NCBI GenBank assembly: GCA_050115935.1
Contig: JASFPO010000002.1
Span: forward strand, 1-45,263
DNA: 45,263 bases
Reading direction: 5' to 3'
Source: GCA-020344715 sp050115935
GTDB taxonomy: Archaea; Thermoproteota; Bathyarchaeia; Bathyarchaeales; Bathyarchaeaceae
The translations under genes were made by a program, and so were the position numbers. Position 1 is the stretch's first letter; every line of letters starts with the position of its first letter. Positions 26,692 to 34,465 of this stretch are shown one piece after another. The notes below the pieces were generated by a model, which was not told the DNA's origin, did not search any database, and saw only the letters and a list, made by a program, of their open reading frames with translations.

Positions 26692-28023
26692 CTATCGAAC
26701 CTCCTCGTGTGCTACCAGCGCTACTACTTCTGCAGCTCTCGCGGCTGCTCCACTGGCTTGTGCAACAGATTCTGGAATATCTTTAGGACCATGGCAACAT
26801 CCGCAGACGAAAACTCCTTGGATATTCGTGTCGACAGGCATCATCACGGAGTCTTTGGCTTCGAAGAAGCCGTATTCATCAAGTTTTACTCCGAGCTTTT
26901 CGCTTAGCTCCTTGTTAGACTCCTTGGGGACAAAAGCCGGGCAAAGGACCACCATATCCACTTTTAGCTCTCTCACTTCTCTGGTTATGGTATGTTCGCA
27001 AGAGATTACAAGATCCTTTGTTCTCGGATCCTCTGAAATCTCGCTAGGACGTCCTCTAATATATTGTATGCCCCAATTCTCTCTTGCTCTGTCGATGAAG
27101 CTTTGGAAACCCTTCCCAGAGGCTCTAAGGTCTATGTAGAATATGAAAACCTCAGAATCGGATTCATGTTCCTTTATTAATATCGCTTCTTTCGTGGCGT
27201 ACATGCAACATGCGCTAGAGCAGTACGAAACACCTCTTCCCAAGCCCCTTGAACCCACACACTGTATGAAAGCAACCTTGTTAGGGACTTTTCCGTCAGA
27301 TGGCCTTGTTACGTGACCTCCGGTTGGACCGGATGCGTTGGCTAGACGCTCAAGCTCCAGAGAAGTTATAACATTTTTATATCGCTTGTAGCCATATTCA
27401 TTAATTGCAGATGGATTAAGTAGATTGAAGCCCGTAGCGACGATGATAGCGGATACTTCTAGTGTGATCTCTTCAGGCTCTTGTTCAAAGTCCACAGCCT
27501 CGGCTTGACACAACTTTTCACATATTCTGCATACTCCACGTGTGAAGTATAGACAGTTTTCCTTATCGATTGTCGCAATGCGAGGCACGGCTTGCAGGAA
27601 CGGCATATAGATGGCCTGCCTCATTCCAAGGAGCATATCAAATTCGTTAGGCAATCTAACTGGACATTTCTCTGTACACGTGCCACAACCTGTGCATTTA
27701 GCCTCATCAACGAATCGAGGCTTTCTCATGACCTTTACGTTGAAAAGTCCCGCCGATCCGCTGACTTCCTCTATTTTGGAATAAGCCAGCAATGTGATAT
27801 TTGGATGGCGAAAGCACTCAATCATCTTTGGGGCAAGTATGCAAATTGAGCAGTCCAGTGTTGGAAATGTTTTGTCTAGTTGCGCCATTCTTCCGCCTAT
27901 GCTTGGGGTCTCCTCCACGAGGTATACCTTAAATCCACGGTTAGCTAGATCCAAGGATGCTTGTATCCCGGCAACACCACCACCAATCACCAAGATTGAA
28001 GAGCTTTCCTTCAAGAGAATCAC
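26692..28023 (-). CDS. hdrA: HdrA first module as a separate ORF (copy 3, N-terminal half)
   Basis: A 443-residue protein equal to module 1 of the double HdrAs: FAD motif GGGVAG, LDCSICILAPK, ferredoxin motifs CTGCGTCTEKC and a diverged second one (CRICEKLCQAEA, with YFTRGVC before it), CVGSR, and YCSSACCMYATK. The second ferredoxin motif is altered from CxxCGxC to CLYFTRGVCRICEKLC, so the ligand set for that cluster differs from the paralogues. The gene ends with TAG immediately before the ATG of the module-2 gene; both halves together total 1013 residues, matching the fused copies. It overlaps the upstream HdrC-GltD gene by 4 bases. Confidence 0.92.
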   Translation of the reverse strand: MILLKESSSILVIGGGVAGIQASLDLANRGFKVYLVEETPSIGGRMAQLDKTFPTLDCSICILAPKMIECFRHPNITLLAYSKIEEVSGSAGLFNVKVMRKPRFVDEAKCTGCGTCTEKCPVRLPNEFDMLLGMRQAIYMPFLQAVPRIATIDKENCLYFTRGVCRICEKLCQAEAVDFEQEPEEITLEVSAIIVATGFNLLNPSAINEYGYKRYKNVITSLELERLANASGPTGGHVTRPSDGKVPNKVAFIQCVGSRGLGRGVSYCSSACCMYATKEAILIKEHESDSEVFIFYIDLRASGKGFQSFIDRARENWGIQYIRGRPSEISEDPRTKDLVISCEHTITREVRELKVDMVVLCPAFVPKESNKELSEKLGVKLDEYGFFEAKDSVMMPVDTNIQGVFVCGCCHGPKDIPESVAQASGAAARAAEVVALVAHEEVR

Positions 28024-29507
28024 ACTTCACCTCTTCTTAAGTAACGATGGATAGATGCCGCGGCTCTCTTACCAGCAGCAATTGCCTCAATCACGCTTGC
28101 CGGCCCTGACACCACATCCCCACCAGCAAACACTCCGGGCATGCTTGTTTCCAGAGTGAGAGGATCTACGGCGATGGTATTCCATTCAGTGACTTCGACC
28201 ATCTCAGGGAGAAAGAAGATGTCTGGTAATTCACCGATGGCCAAGAGTATTGTGTCCAATTCCATGGTGAACTTCGAGCCCTTGATCGGTATTGGTCGTC
28301 TTCTACCACTCTCGTCAGGAGATCCTAATCTCATCCGAATACACTCTACAGCAGTAACTTGTTTATCCTTTTCTAAGATTTTCCTAGGCATCAACAGAAA
28401 ATGAATCTTTACGCCATTCCTTTCTGCTTCTTCTACCTCCAAAGGACTTGCAGGCATCTCTTCTCTAGATCTTCTATAGAGAATGTTAACCTCTTTGGCC
28501 CCGAGCTGGAGGGCGGTTCTAGCTACATCCATGGCAGTGTTGCCACCACCAACAACTCCGACTCTTTCTCCAAGTCTAGGTTGTCTCTGCAGGTTGACTT
28601 GACGCAGCAAATCAATGGCGTGTAGTATACCTCCCAAATCTTCACCTTCAACACGAAGCTTTCTGCTTTTGTGAGCTCCGGTTGCGACGAAAATCGCTTT
28701 ATATTCTTCCTTTTTTAGAAGGTCTCTGAACGACAGATCCTTACCAATGGCTGTGTTGGTTCTAATCTCTACTCCAAGATTTTCTATATACTTTATTTCC
28801 GCATCTACGACATCCTTGGGCAGCCGATATGTGGGTATTCCCACTCTTAACATCCCTCCAGGCTCAGACAGCGCCTCAAAAACTGTAACTGGAAATCCCA
28901 TCCTGATCAATTCCCAAGCTGTCGTAAGTCCAGCTGGGCCAGAACCGACTATAGCTATTCTTTCCTTACGCGTCTTAGGCAGAGGGGTTACTTCTCTTTT
29001 TCCATAGTCCGCAAGAGAGCGTTCAAGAAAATTTGAAATGTAGTTGTCAAGCTTACTGCGTTTGGGTTTTTCCTCACAGGGTCGTAGGGAAAGCCAACTG
29101 TAGACTAGAGGGAATGGAAATTGCTCTCCAAGAATTGCAAGAATTTCTTCAAGCTTGCTCAACACGTCTGGCAAATAGCCTCGTTCAACAGTCATCTCTC
29201 TTAATAGCAAGAAGATTTCCGGTAGTTTCAGCCCGTGGGGACATCTTTTGTAGCATCGATAGCACATTGCGCATATCCAGAGTCCTGTTTCGGACAGAAC
29301 GTTCTCCAAGCCAAGAGAGAGCTTGTTGAAAAAGACTCTTGGATTATAGAGCCCTGGAAAAACTCTTGCAACTGGGCAGGCTGCGGTGCAGGTTCCGCAT
29401 TCATAGCAATGTGCCAACATCTCAGCGTCGGGTGATCTTTTCGAAAGCTCCCGTGAGATTGCAGCTTGAGAGCTTCCCGAGGTGAACTGCTCTATCCTGT
29501 TGCTCAT
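28020..29507 (-). CDS. HdrC-like domain fused to GltD-type NAD(P)H oxidoreductase
   Basis: This 495-residue protein joins two parts. Residues about 30-115 have the two HdrC-type cysteine motifs, CYECGTCTAACPVA and CAMCYRCYKRCPHG, the latter in the HdrC spacing and context (YNPRVFFNKLSLG between them). Residues about 185-495 are a glutamate-synthase-small-subunit (GltD/NfnB-like) flavoprotein with VGSGPAGLTTAWEL for FAD, VVGGGNTAMDVARTAL for NAD(P)H, and GVFAGGDVVSGPASVIEAI at the end. Ordinary GltD has a different Fe-S domain at its N-terminus. The fusion would let NAD(P)H electrons enter an HdrA through an HdrC module. It starts within an ATGA context after a 96-base spacer. Confidence 0.88.
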   Translation of the reverse strand: MSNRIEQFTSGSSQAAISRELSKRSPDAEMLAHCYECGTCTAACPVARVFPGLYNPRVFFNKLSLGLENVLSETGLWICAMCYRCYKRCPHGLKLPEIFLLLREMTVERGYLPDVLSKLEEILAILGEQFPFPLVYSWLSLRPCEEKPKRSKLDNYISNFLERSLADYGKREVTPLPKTRKERIAIVGSGPAGLTTAWELIRMGFPVTVFEALSEPGGMLRVGIPTYRLPKDVVDAEIKYIENLGVEIRTNTAIGKDLSFRDLLKKEEYKAIFVATGAHKSRKLRVEGEDLGGILHAIDLLRQVNLQRQPRLGERVGVVGGGNTAMDVARTALQLGAKEVNILYRRSREEMPASPLEVEEAERNGVKIHFLLMPRKILEKDKQVTAVECIRMRLGSPDESGRRRPIPIKGSKFTMELDTILLAIGELPDIFFLPEMVEVTEWNTIAVDPLTLETSMPGVFAGGDVVSGPASVIEAIAAGKRAAASIHRYLRRGEV

Positions 29508-29603
29508 CGATCTGGCGATCCTCCATGATGCAGCTTTGTTCCACTGTCTCCAAGGTCAAGAGCGATTCGAATGCCTGTTACTACACCGATACCCAGAATC
29601 ATC

Positions 29604-30785
29604 TTAGGATTTTCCCTTGAAGCTCTCCTCTCCAGCCAATTCCGAAAGCCTCTTCTCAGCCCTCGTTCTCTTCCTTCTGGCGAAGGAAACGATCTTGGCC
29701 AACATCCTAGTCTTCTCCAGTTCACTCTCCTTCGCATCTTCGAAGGTTCTCTCCTGAATGTAACCCTTACGAAGACTCTCATCGTAAATTGTCCTGCCTA
29801 CTTTTGTCCTTATAAGAGTTGAAGTATATCCGTCAGGTGAACCAAGTCCTCCGACCGAAATGTCGGCGTACTCGTTGCTGAAGTCTTGGCATGCAAAGCA
29901 TGCTGGGCGAGCGACTTCGTGTATCTCTTCCAATGGGACATGAATAGTCACACCTTTAGTGAGTGTGATTGTGAAGTCATCTTTGATGTTCAATTTGACG
30001 ATATCCTCTAGATTGATGTCGAGTTTCTTCTCCAGTCTTTCTCTTGCTACGTCATCAAACGAGAAATTTTCTATGCAAAATAGCCCTATCGTGTATTTTA
30101 TGAGGTGAGCTGGGAGAATTCCGAGGCATTGCATCTTTCGAATCGCATTGATCTGGCAGGGAGTTCCAACCACGGCTATATTCTGCTTATATCGTCTCTC
30201 TAGGTTCTTTACTGTGGATAGAATAGGAGTGTAAGTGGTATATTTTCCTCCTAACTCCTCTAGATGTTGGGATCCTGAGAATGTAGAGCCTGATGCTTCT
30301 ATGAGCTCCTCATGGGTTGAGGCTATCATGGGCTTTCTCGCGAATCGCCCTGTCTTTTTTGACACTAGAGCACCATTTATCAGGTTGCTATCCAGTAAGT
30401 ATAGGAGGAGAGAGGTAACTACGCCTCCGTCTGTGCAAATTTTCTTCACCTCTTTATTTGTCGTCTGAGCGGAGGTTATCCTATGATAGTCGCCTATAGG
30501 AGGCTTCCAGCCAAACTTCTCTTGGAGCTCCAAGTTTAGCTTATCTGTTTGAGGGCATATGAGGTAGCATATTCCGCATTTCAGGCAATTTTCCTCGTTG
30601 ATGTATTCCGGCACCTCATTCTTACCCATCTTGAGGGCGTTGAGTTCTCCCGCTGAGCAGAAGGAGACGCAGCCACCACACTTGCCACATATTCCCTTCT
30701 CGACTACTTCCATGGCTAAATCTTTGAATGTCTTAGTCTCCTCCATAGTAACCAAACCTAGAACGTTAGTATAATTTTGAACCAT
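29604..30785 (-). CDS. FrhB/FpoF-like F420-dependent or ferredoxin-linked iron-sulfur flavoprotein
   Basis: First gene of the operon. The 393-residue product has an N-terminal two-cluster ferredoxin (CGKCGGCVSFC and CLKCGICYLICP) followed by the F420 hydrogenase/dehydrogenase beta-subunit fold: TDGGVVTSLLLYLLDSNLI, ASGSTFSGSQHLEELG, VVGTPCQINAIRKMQ, IGLFCIENFS, ACFACQDFSNEYADISVGGLGSPDGYT. Family members use F420 or pass electrons to ferredoxin. Translation may begin at ATG 30785 or at the second Met codon (30746), which has AGG-type sequence upstream. Placed with Hdr genes it is a likely F420H2 or ferredoxin port; the cofactor is unproven. Confidence 0.85.
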   Translation of the reverse strand: MVQNYTNVLGLVTMEETKTFKDLAMEVVEKGICGKCGGCVSFCSAGELNALKMGKNEVPEYINEENCLKCGICYLICPQTDKLNLELQEKFGWKPPIGDYHRITSAQTTNKEVKKICTDGGVVTSLLLYLLDSNLINGALVSKKTGRFARKPMIASTHEELIEASGSTFSGSQHLEELGGKYTTYTPILSTVKNLERRYKQNIAVVGTPCQINAIRKMQCLGILPAHLIKYTIGLFCIENFSFDDVARERLEKKLDINLEDIVKLNIKDDFTITLTKGVTIHVPLEEIHEVARPACFACQDFSNEYADISVGGLGSPDGYTSTLIRTKVGRTIYDESLRKGYIQERTFEDAKESELEKTRMLAKIVSFARRKRTRAEKRLSELAGEESFKGKS

Positions 30786-30823
30786 TATTTAGGAATTTCT
30801 CATGGGCAAATTACAGAACAACA

Positions 30824-30833
30824 GATATAAAGA
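30824..30833 (-). promoter_or_regulatory. TATA box of the Hdr-Flx operon
   Basis: On the minus strand CTTTATATCT, preceded by a purine/C-rich BRE-like stretch, lies about 40 bases before the ATG at 30785. Genes from here to 14048 have spacers of 0-25 bases or overlaps except one 96-base gap, so this is the best candidate for the operon promoter. Confidence 0.45.
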
Positions 30834-30889
30834 AGCGATCTAATGGTATAGTTTCTCGTGAAAAAAGCAAGTCTAGGAGAGATTTCAGC

Positions 30890-32242
30890 TTGCCAAAGAA
30901 AATAGTAATTATCGGCGCAAACGCAGCTGGTGTTCACGCCGCAAACGCAGCTCGCAAAACCGATTCCAAGGTTGAAATTACTTTAATAGACAAAGAGAAA
31001 ATCCCAGCCTACTCGCGTTGCGGTATACCCTATGTCCTAGCTGGTGAGATACCAAGCTTTGAAGATCTCATGGCCTTTCCTCCAGCCCATTATAGAATGA
31101 TGAAGTTTGATCTACGCCTTGAAACCACGGCTAGGTCCATCAATCCAGAAGATAAAATTGTTCTAGTTGAAGACAAGAAAGGAAATTTCGAAGCACTAAA
31201 ATACGACTCGTTGATCCTCGCAACTGGTGCTGATCCGTTTATTATACCACTCAAGGGTCGCAACCTTCCAGGAGTGTTTGCGATGAGGTCGGTGGATGAC
31301 GGAAAAAGAATTCAAGAAGCGCTAAAGATGGCCAAGAGTGCTGCTGTTATCGGGGCTGGATTTATTGGTCTAGAAACGGCACATGCTATCGCGATGAATA
31401 AAATCAAAACTACGATCATTGAAGTTGTGCCCTACATTCTTCCTGCATTATTCGACGAAGATATGGCCGATTATACACAGAAGAAAATAGAAGGACATGG
31501 CGTAAACGTGGTAGTAGGCAAACGGGTAGATGCAATCCTAGGCAAAGAAAAGGTTGAAGGCGTAAGCGTAGCCGGAGAGAAAATAGAAGCAGATATTGTT
31601 GTCATGGCTGCAGGCATCAGACCAAGAACAGACTTGATAAGGGGACTCGGAGTAGAATTAGGTGTAACCCGAGCCATCAGAGTGAACCCAAGAATGGAGA
31701 CCACCATTTCCAGCATATTCGCGGCCGGAGACTGTGTAGAATCTCAAAGCTCGATCACAGGGTTGCCATGTCTTTATCAACTTGGAACCAACGCGGTTAG
31801 GCAGGGAACAACCGCTGGAGTAAATGCGGCAGGAGGATACGCTGCCAATCCTCGCGTGATTTGCAGTGCAGTTTCGAAAATCTTTGATTTTGAACTTGGT
31901 GCTGTAGGTCTCTCAGAGTATCAAGCTGCCAAGGTTGGCTTCCAAACACTTAGTGCAAGCATCACGGGAAAAACTCGGGCACCATATTTCCCGGGAGGAA
32001 AAGAAGTCAAAGTAAAAGTCATTGCTGAACCTGTTTTGGGAAGAATTATGGGAGCCCAGATAGTTGGCGGGGAAGACGTAGCGCAGAGGATTAACATGCT
32101 CTCTGTTGCGATACAAAAAGAAATGACGGCGTTAGAGCTTTCTGCGGCTGACACTAGTTATGCTCCTCCCGTAGCTGAGACTGTAGAGCCCGTAGCGACA
32201 GCCGCGGAGATCGTTGCCAAAAAAATACGTAGGCGTAGGTAG
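30890..32242 (+). CDS. CoA-disulfide reductase / NADH oxidase-like flavoprotein
   Basis: A 450-residue pyridine nucleotide-disulfide oxidoreductase. It has IVIIGANAAGVHAAN for FAD, YSRCGIPYVLAG with the single redox cysteine that defines CoA-disulfide reductase and NADH oxidase/persulfide reductase relatives, ILATGADPF, AAVIGAGFIGLETAHAI for NAD(P)H, and IFAAGDCVE. The C-terminal dimerisation domain contains the tyrosine-bearing segment ADTSYAPP. TTG 30890 is the start, with TAGGAGAG 8-9 bases upstream. It diverges from the Hdr-Flx operon and is followed by a GcvH-like gene, so it may act on a disulfide linked to these proteins; the substrate is unknown. Confidence 0.85.
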   Translation: MPKKIVIIGANAAGVHAANAARKTDSKVEITLIDKEKIPAYSRCGIPYVLAGEIPSFEDLMAFPPAHYRMMKFDLRLETTARSINPEDKIVLVEDKKGNFEALKYDSLILATGADPFIIPLKGRNLPGVFAMRSVDDGKRIQEALKMAKSAAVIGAGFIGLETAHAIAMNKIKTTIIEVVPYILPALFDEDMADYTQKKIEGHGVNVVVGKRVDAILGKEKVEGVSVAGEKIEADIVVMAAGIRPRTDLIRGLGVELGVTRAIRVNPRMETTISSIFAAGDCVESQSSITGLPCLYQLGTNAVRQGTTAGVNAAGGYAANPRVICSAVSKIFDFELGAVGLSEYQAAKVGFQTLSASITGKTRAPYFPGGKEVKVKVIAEPVLGRIMGAQIVGGEDVAQRINMLSVAIQKEMTALELSAADTSYAPPVAETVEPVATAAEIVAKKIRRRR

Positions 32243-32326
32243 GAACCTTCATTAGGACGCTGAACTCCAAGATTCAAGGCTAATCAAACCTAATGAAAGG
32301 CTGACAATCCCTAGAAGGATAAATGG

Positions 32327-32797
32327 ATGAAGGTTGGCATATACGACATTCCTGAGAATTACTATTACATTAAAGAACACGAGTGGATCTTAATAGAAAA
32401 CACTGACACAGCAAGAATTGGAATCACAGACTATGCTCAGAAAGCGTTGAGGGAGATTACTTACTTCTACACAGGAGAAAAGAATACTGAAGTCAAACGG
32501 ATGGAGACAATCTGCAAGATAGAGTCAGTAAAATGCGTTGCTGAGATATTAAGTCCCTTCTCAGGCATTGTTCTCAGATTTAATAACGGACTATTCGACA
32601 CTCCAAGTATCATAAACAGTGATCCTTATGGCAAAGGTTGGATAGCAATCATCCGCCCTTCAAACCTTGAAAAAGAGCAGGAAAAACTATTAAAACCAGA
32701 AATTTACGCAGAGCACATAAAAGCACTTACCAGAGTAGATGAAACTCTATTAATTCACAGATGGAAAAAGGGAATAGAGGAAAAAACGGGCGAATAA
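32327..32797 (+). CDS. GcvH-like lipoyl carrier protein
   Basis: A 156-residue H-protein family member: YIKEHEWILIENTDTARIG and ITDYAQKALREITYF near the N-terminus, CKIESVKCVAEILSPFSG with the lipoylation lysine, and NSDPYGKGWIAIIRP at the end. It is longer than glycine-cleavage H proteins by a charged C-terminal tail. The ribosome site AGAAGGAT precedes the ATG. It lies between the CoA-disulfide-reductase-like gene and the convergent hdrB, on the far side of the Hdr operon from the other GcvH-like gene. No gcvP/T is present. In sulfur oxidisers, H-like proteins (LbpA) carry sulfur intermediates to sHdr complexes; whether that holds here is unknown. Confidence 0.85.
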   Translation: MKVGIYDIPENYYYIKEHEWILIENTDTARIGITDYAQKALREITYFYTGEKNTEVKRMETICKIESVKCVAEILSPFSGIVLRFNNGLFDTPSIINSDPYGKGWIAIIRPSNLEKEQEKLLKPEIYAEHIKALTRVDETLLIHRWKKGIEEKTGE

Positions 32798-32808
32798 AGG
32801 GCTCTAAT

Positions 32809-33684
32809 CTAGACACCAAGCTTACTCAACAAGTCAGACGTCTTCACACGGTTCATGTCCAACCCCAACTCCTTTGGCGGCATTCCTAGAGCAAGCCCAA
32901 GGACTTGTGGGTAAAATAGTACTGGCAGATTATAAGCCGCATTAAATCTTCTCTCTATCACCCTCTGATTTCTGTCGTACATAGAACCACACAAGGGGCA
33001 CATCAGAACCATCGCGTCGGCGCCCATAGCATGGATGTGATCAAGTTTTCTCTGAGCCATTGTCAACGCGATCTTATCGTCAACGTCCAGAATCACTCCG
33101 CCACAACACTGCGTCTTATCCTCATATTCTACAGTTTCTGCGCCCAGTGCAGAGATAAGTTCATCTAGAGTTCTAGGAAACTCCGGGTTCTCGAATCTGT
33201 CAAAAACATCTGATGGCTTAAAGTAATGGCATCCATAGTGGGAGGCTACCTTGAGCCCTTCCAAGCTGTTTTTAACTTGGCTCTTAATCTTTTCAGGGCC
33301 AATATCTTCGTATAGAACACGCACAAAATGTCTAACTTTGAGCTTTCCTTTGTAAGCCCGACCTATTTTTCGCAGCTTCTCGTTGACCTTATGCCTTAGT
33401 TCATCATCATGCGTCAGCTCTTTGGAGGCTTCCGCTAGCGTGGAGGCGCAACCTGTGCAGATAGTGCATATATCTAAGCCCGTCTCTTCAGCAACACCTA
33501 GATCCCTAGCAGCTAGAAGCAAAGCTGTCTCATGGTCTACGGATCTTATGGGGAAGCCACAACAGGCAAAATCCTCAATGTCTATGAGTTCCATTCCGAG
33601 TTTTTTTGCGACATTCCTCGCTGAAAGCTCGAACTGCTTAGACATTACAGGTGAAAGGCACCCTGGGAAAAAGGCGTACTTCAC
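32809..33684 (-). CDS. hdrB: Heterodisulfide reductase subunit B
   Basis: A 291-residue HdrB with the two cysteine-rich CCG domains that bind the noncubane 4Fe-4S clusters: FFPGCLSP near the start, FACCGFP at about residue 40 and CTGCAST at about 77, then YGCHYF, TQCCGG and LMCPLCGSMYD. All cysteines of both C-x(n)-CCG-x(n)-CxxC motifs appear intact, so it should be able to reduce a disulfide (CoM-S-S-CoB in methanogens, an unknown disulfide here). It starts immediately after hdrC. It is the only hdrB in the window, against three HdrA units. Confidence 0.92.
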   Translation of the reverse strand: MKYAFFPGCLSPVMSKQFELSARNVAKKLGMELIDIEDFACCGFPIRSVDHETALLLAARDLGVAEETGLDICTICTGCASTLAEASKELTHDDELRHKVNEKLRKIGRAYKGKLKVRHFVRVLYEDIGPEKIKSQVKNSLEGLKVASHYGCHYFKPSDVFDRFENPEFPRTLDELISALGAETVEYEDKTQCCGGVILDVDDKIALTMAQRKLDHIHAMGADAMVLMCPLCGSMYDRNQRVIERRFNAAYNLPVLFYPQVLGLALGMPPKELGLDMNRVKTSDLLSKLGV

Positions 33685-33685
33685 T

Positions 33686-34216
33686 TTACTCTCCTCTTCC
33701 AGCGCTTGAGAGCTTGTTTAAGCCCGTTAGCTTAAAGATTTCCTGAACTTCCTCGTTTCTGGGTTGAATTCGCGGTAACCCAAGTTCTTTCCTTTTAGTG
33801 TTATCAAACTGGCTCACGGGGAACAGCTTGCCTTGGGTTCCTACGATCTCCACTCGCTTGGCAAAAGAGCTGTGAACATAACCTTCTTTTACTGCCAGAT
33901 TTTTCAGAGCATTCATCACATCAGCTATTCTAACATCCTGAGGACAACGTTCCCGACAAGTGTAACATGCAGAACACAGCCATATGAATTCATTTGAAAG
34001 GACCCTTTCTCTCATACCCAGCACGGTCATTCGTATGATCTTTCTGGGATTGTATTTCTCCTCTATCTCTCTAACCGGGCATCCGACGTTACATGTTCCA
34101 CATTGATAGCATCTCTTTATGTTCTGTCCTCCGGGAACCTTTGAAACTTCGTCTTTGAACTTAGGGTCGAGTTTAGTGACCACCAAAATAGGTCTCTCCA
34201 CATCTAATTTGACCAA
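33686..34216 (-). CDS. hdrC: Heterodisulfide reductase subunit C
   Basis: The 176-residue HdrC has two 4Fe-4S motifs: CYQCGTCNVGCPV and CSACYTCRERCPQ, separated by the NPRKIIRMTVLGM helix. It passes electrons from HdrA to HdrB. hdrC is followed by hdrB after a single base and the pair points left, convergent with the GcvH-like gene at 32327; it has its own upstream region shared divergently with gap. The tail beyond residue 120 is poorly conserved. Confidence 0.92.
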   Translation of the reverse strand: MVKLDVERPILVVTKLDPKFKDEVSKVPGGQNIKRCYQCGTCNVGCPVREIEEKYNPRKIIRMTVLGMRERVLSNEFIWLCSACYTCRERCPQDVRIADVMNALKNLAVKEGYVHSSFAKRVEIVGTQGKLFPVSQFDNTKRKELGLPRIQPRNEEVQEIFKLTGLNKLSSAGRGE

Positions 34217-34406
34217 CCAACTTCAGTAGTTGAATAGTCAGTTCGAGTCCCTCATTCTGAGAATAATATAAGACAGTCTGACTTGAATTTAAGTATTTTT
34301 TAGCGCGCGACAACATGGAAATCTCATTTATAGCCACAAGAATGACCCAGATGAAACTTCGACAAACGTGATTCCCTCTTTTCCCCTAAACCGGGCGTTC
34401 AGTCGG

Positions 34407-34419
34407 AAAATTAATATGG
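34407..34419 (+). promoter_or_regulatory. TATA box for gap
   Basis: AAAATTAATATGG, with a purine-rich BRE-like GGAAA start, lies about 50 bases before the ATG at 34466; a GGTGAT ribosome site is at 34453-34458. Confidence 0.45.
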
Positions 34420-34465
34420 ACAGTGTTGTTAAAGTATGCAAAACTGAGAAAAATGGTGATTTGGA

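Noticed and set aside
29504..29603. Minus-strand frame after the FrhB-like gene that ends in an ATGA overlap with the HdrC-GltD gene
   Set aside because: Most of that frame is the shadow of the FrhB-like gene; only about 32 codons would be unique. The FrhB-like C-terminus looks complete, so no frameshift is needed.
34230..34260. GTTCGAGTCC, similar to a tRNA T-loop
   Set aside because: No acceptor, D or anticodon arms fit around it.
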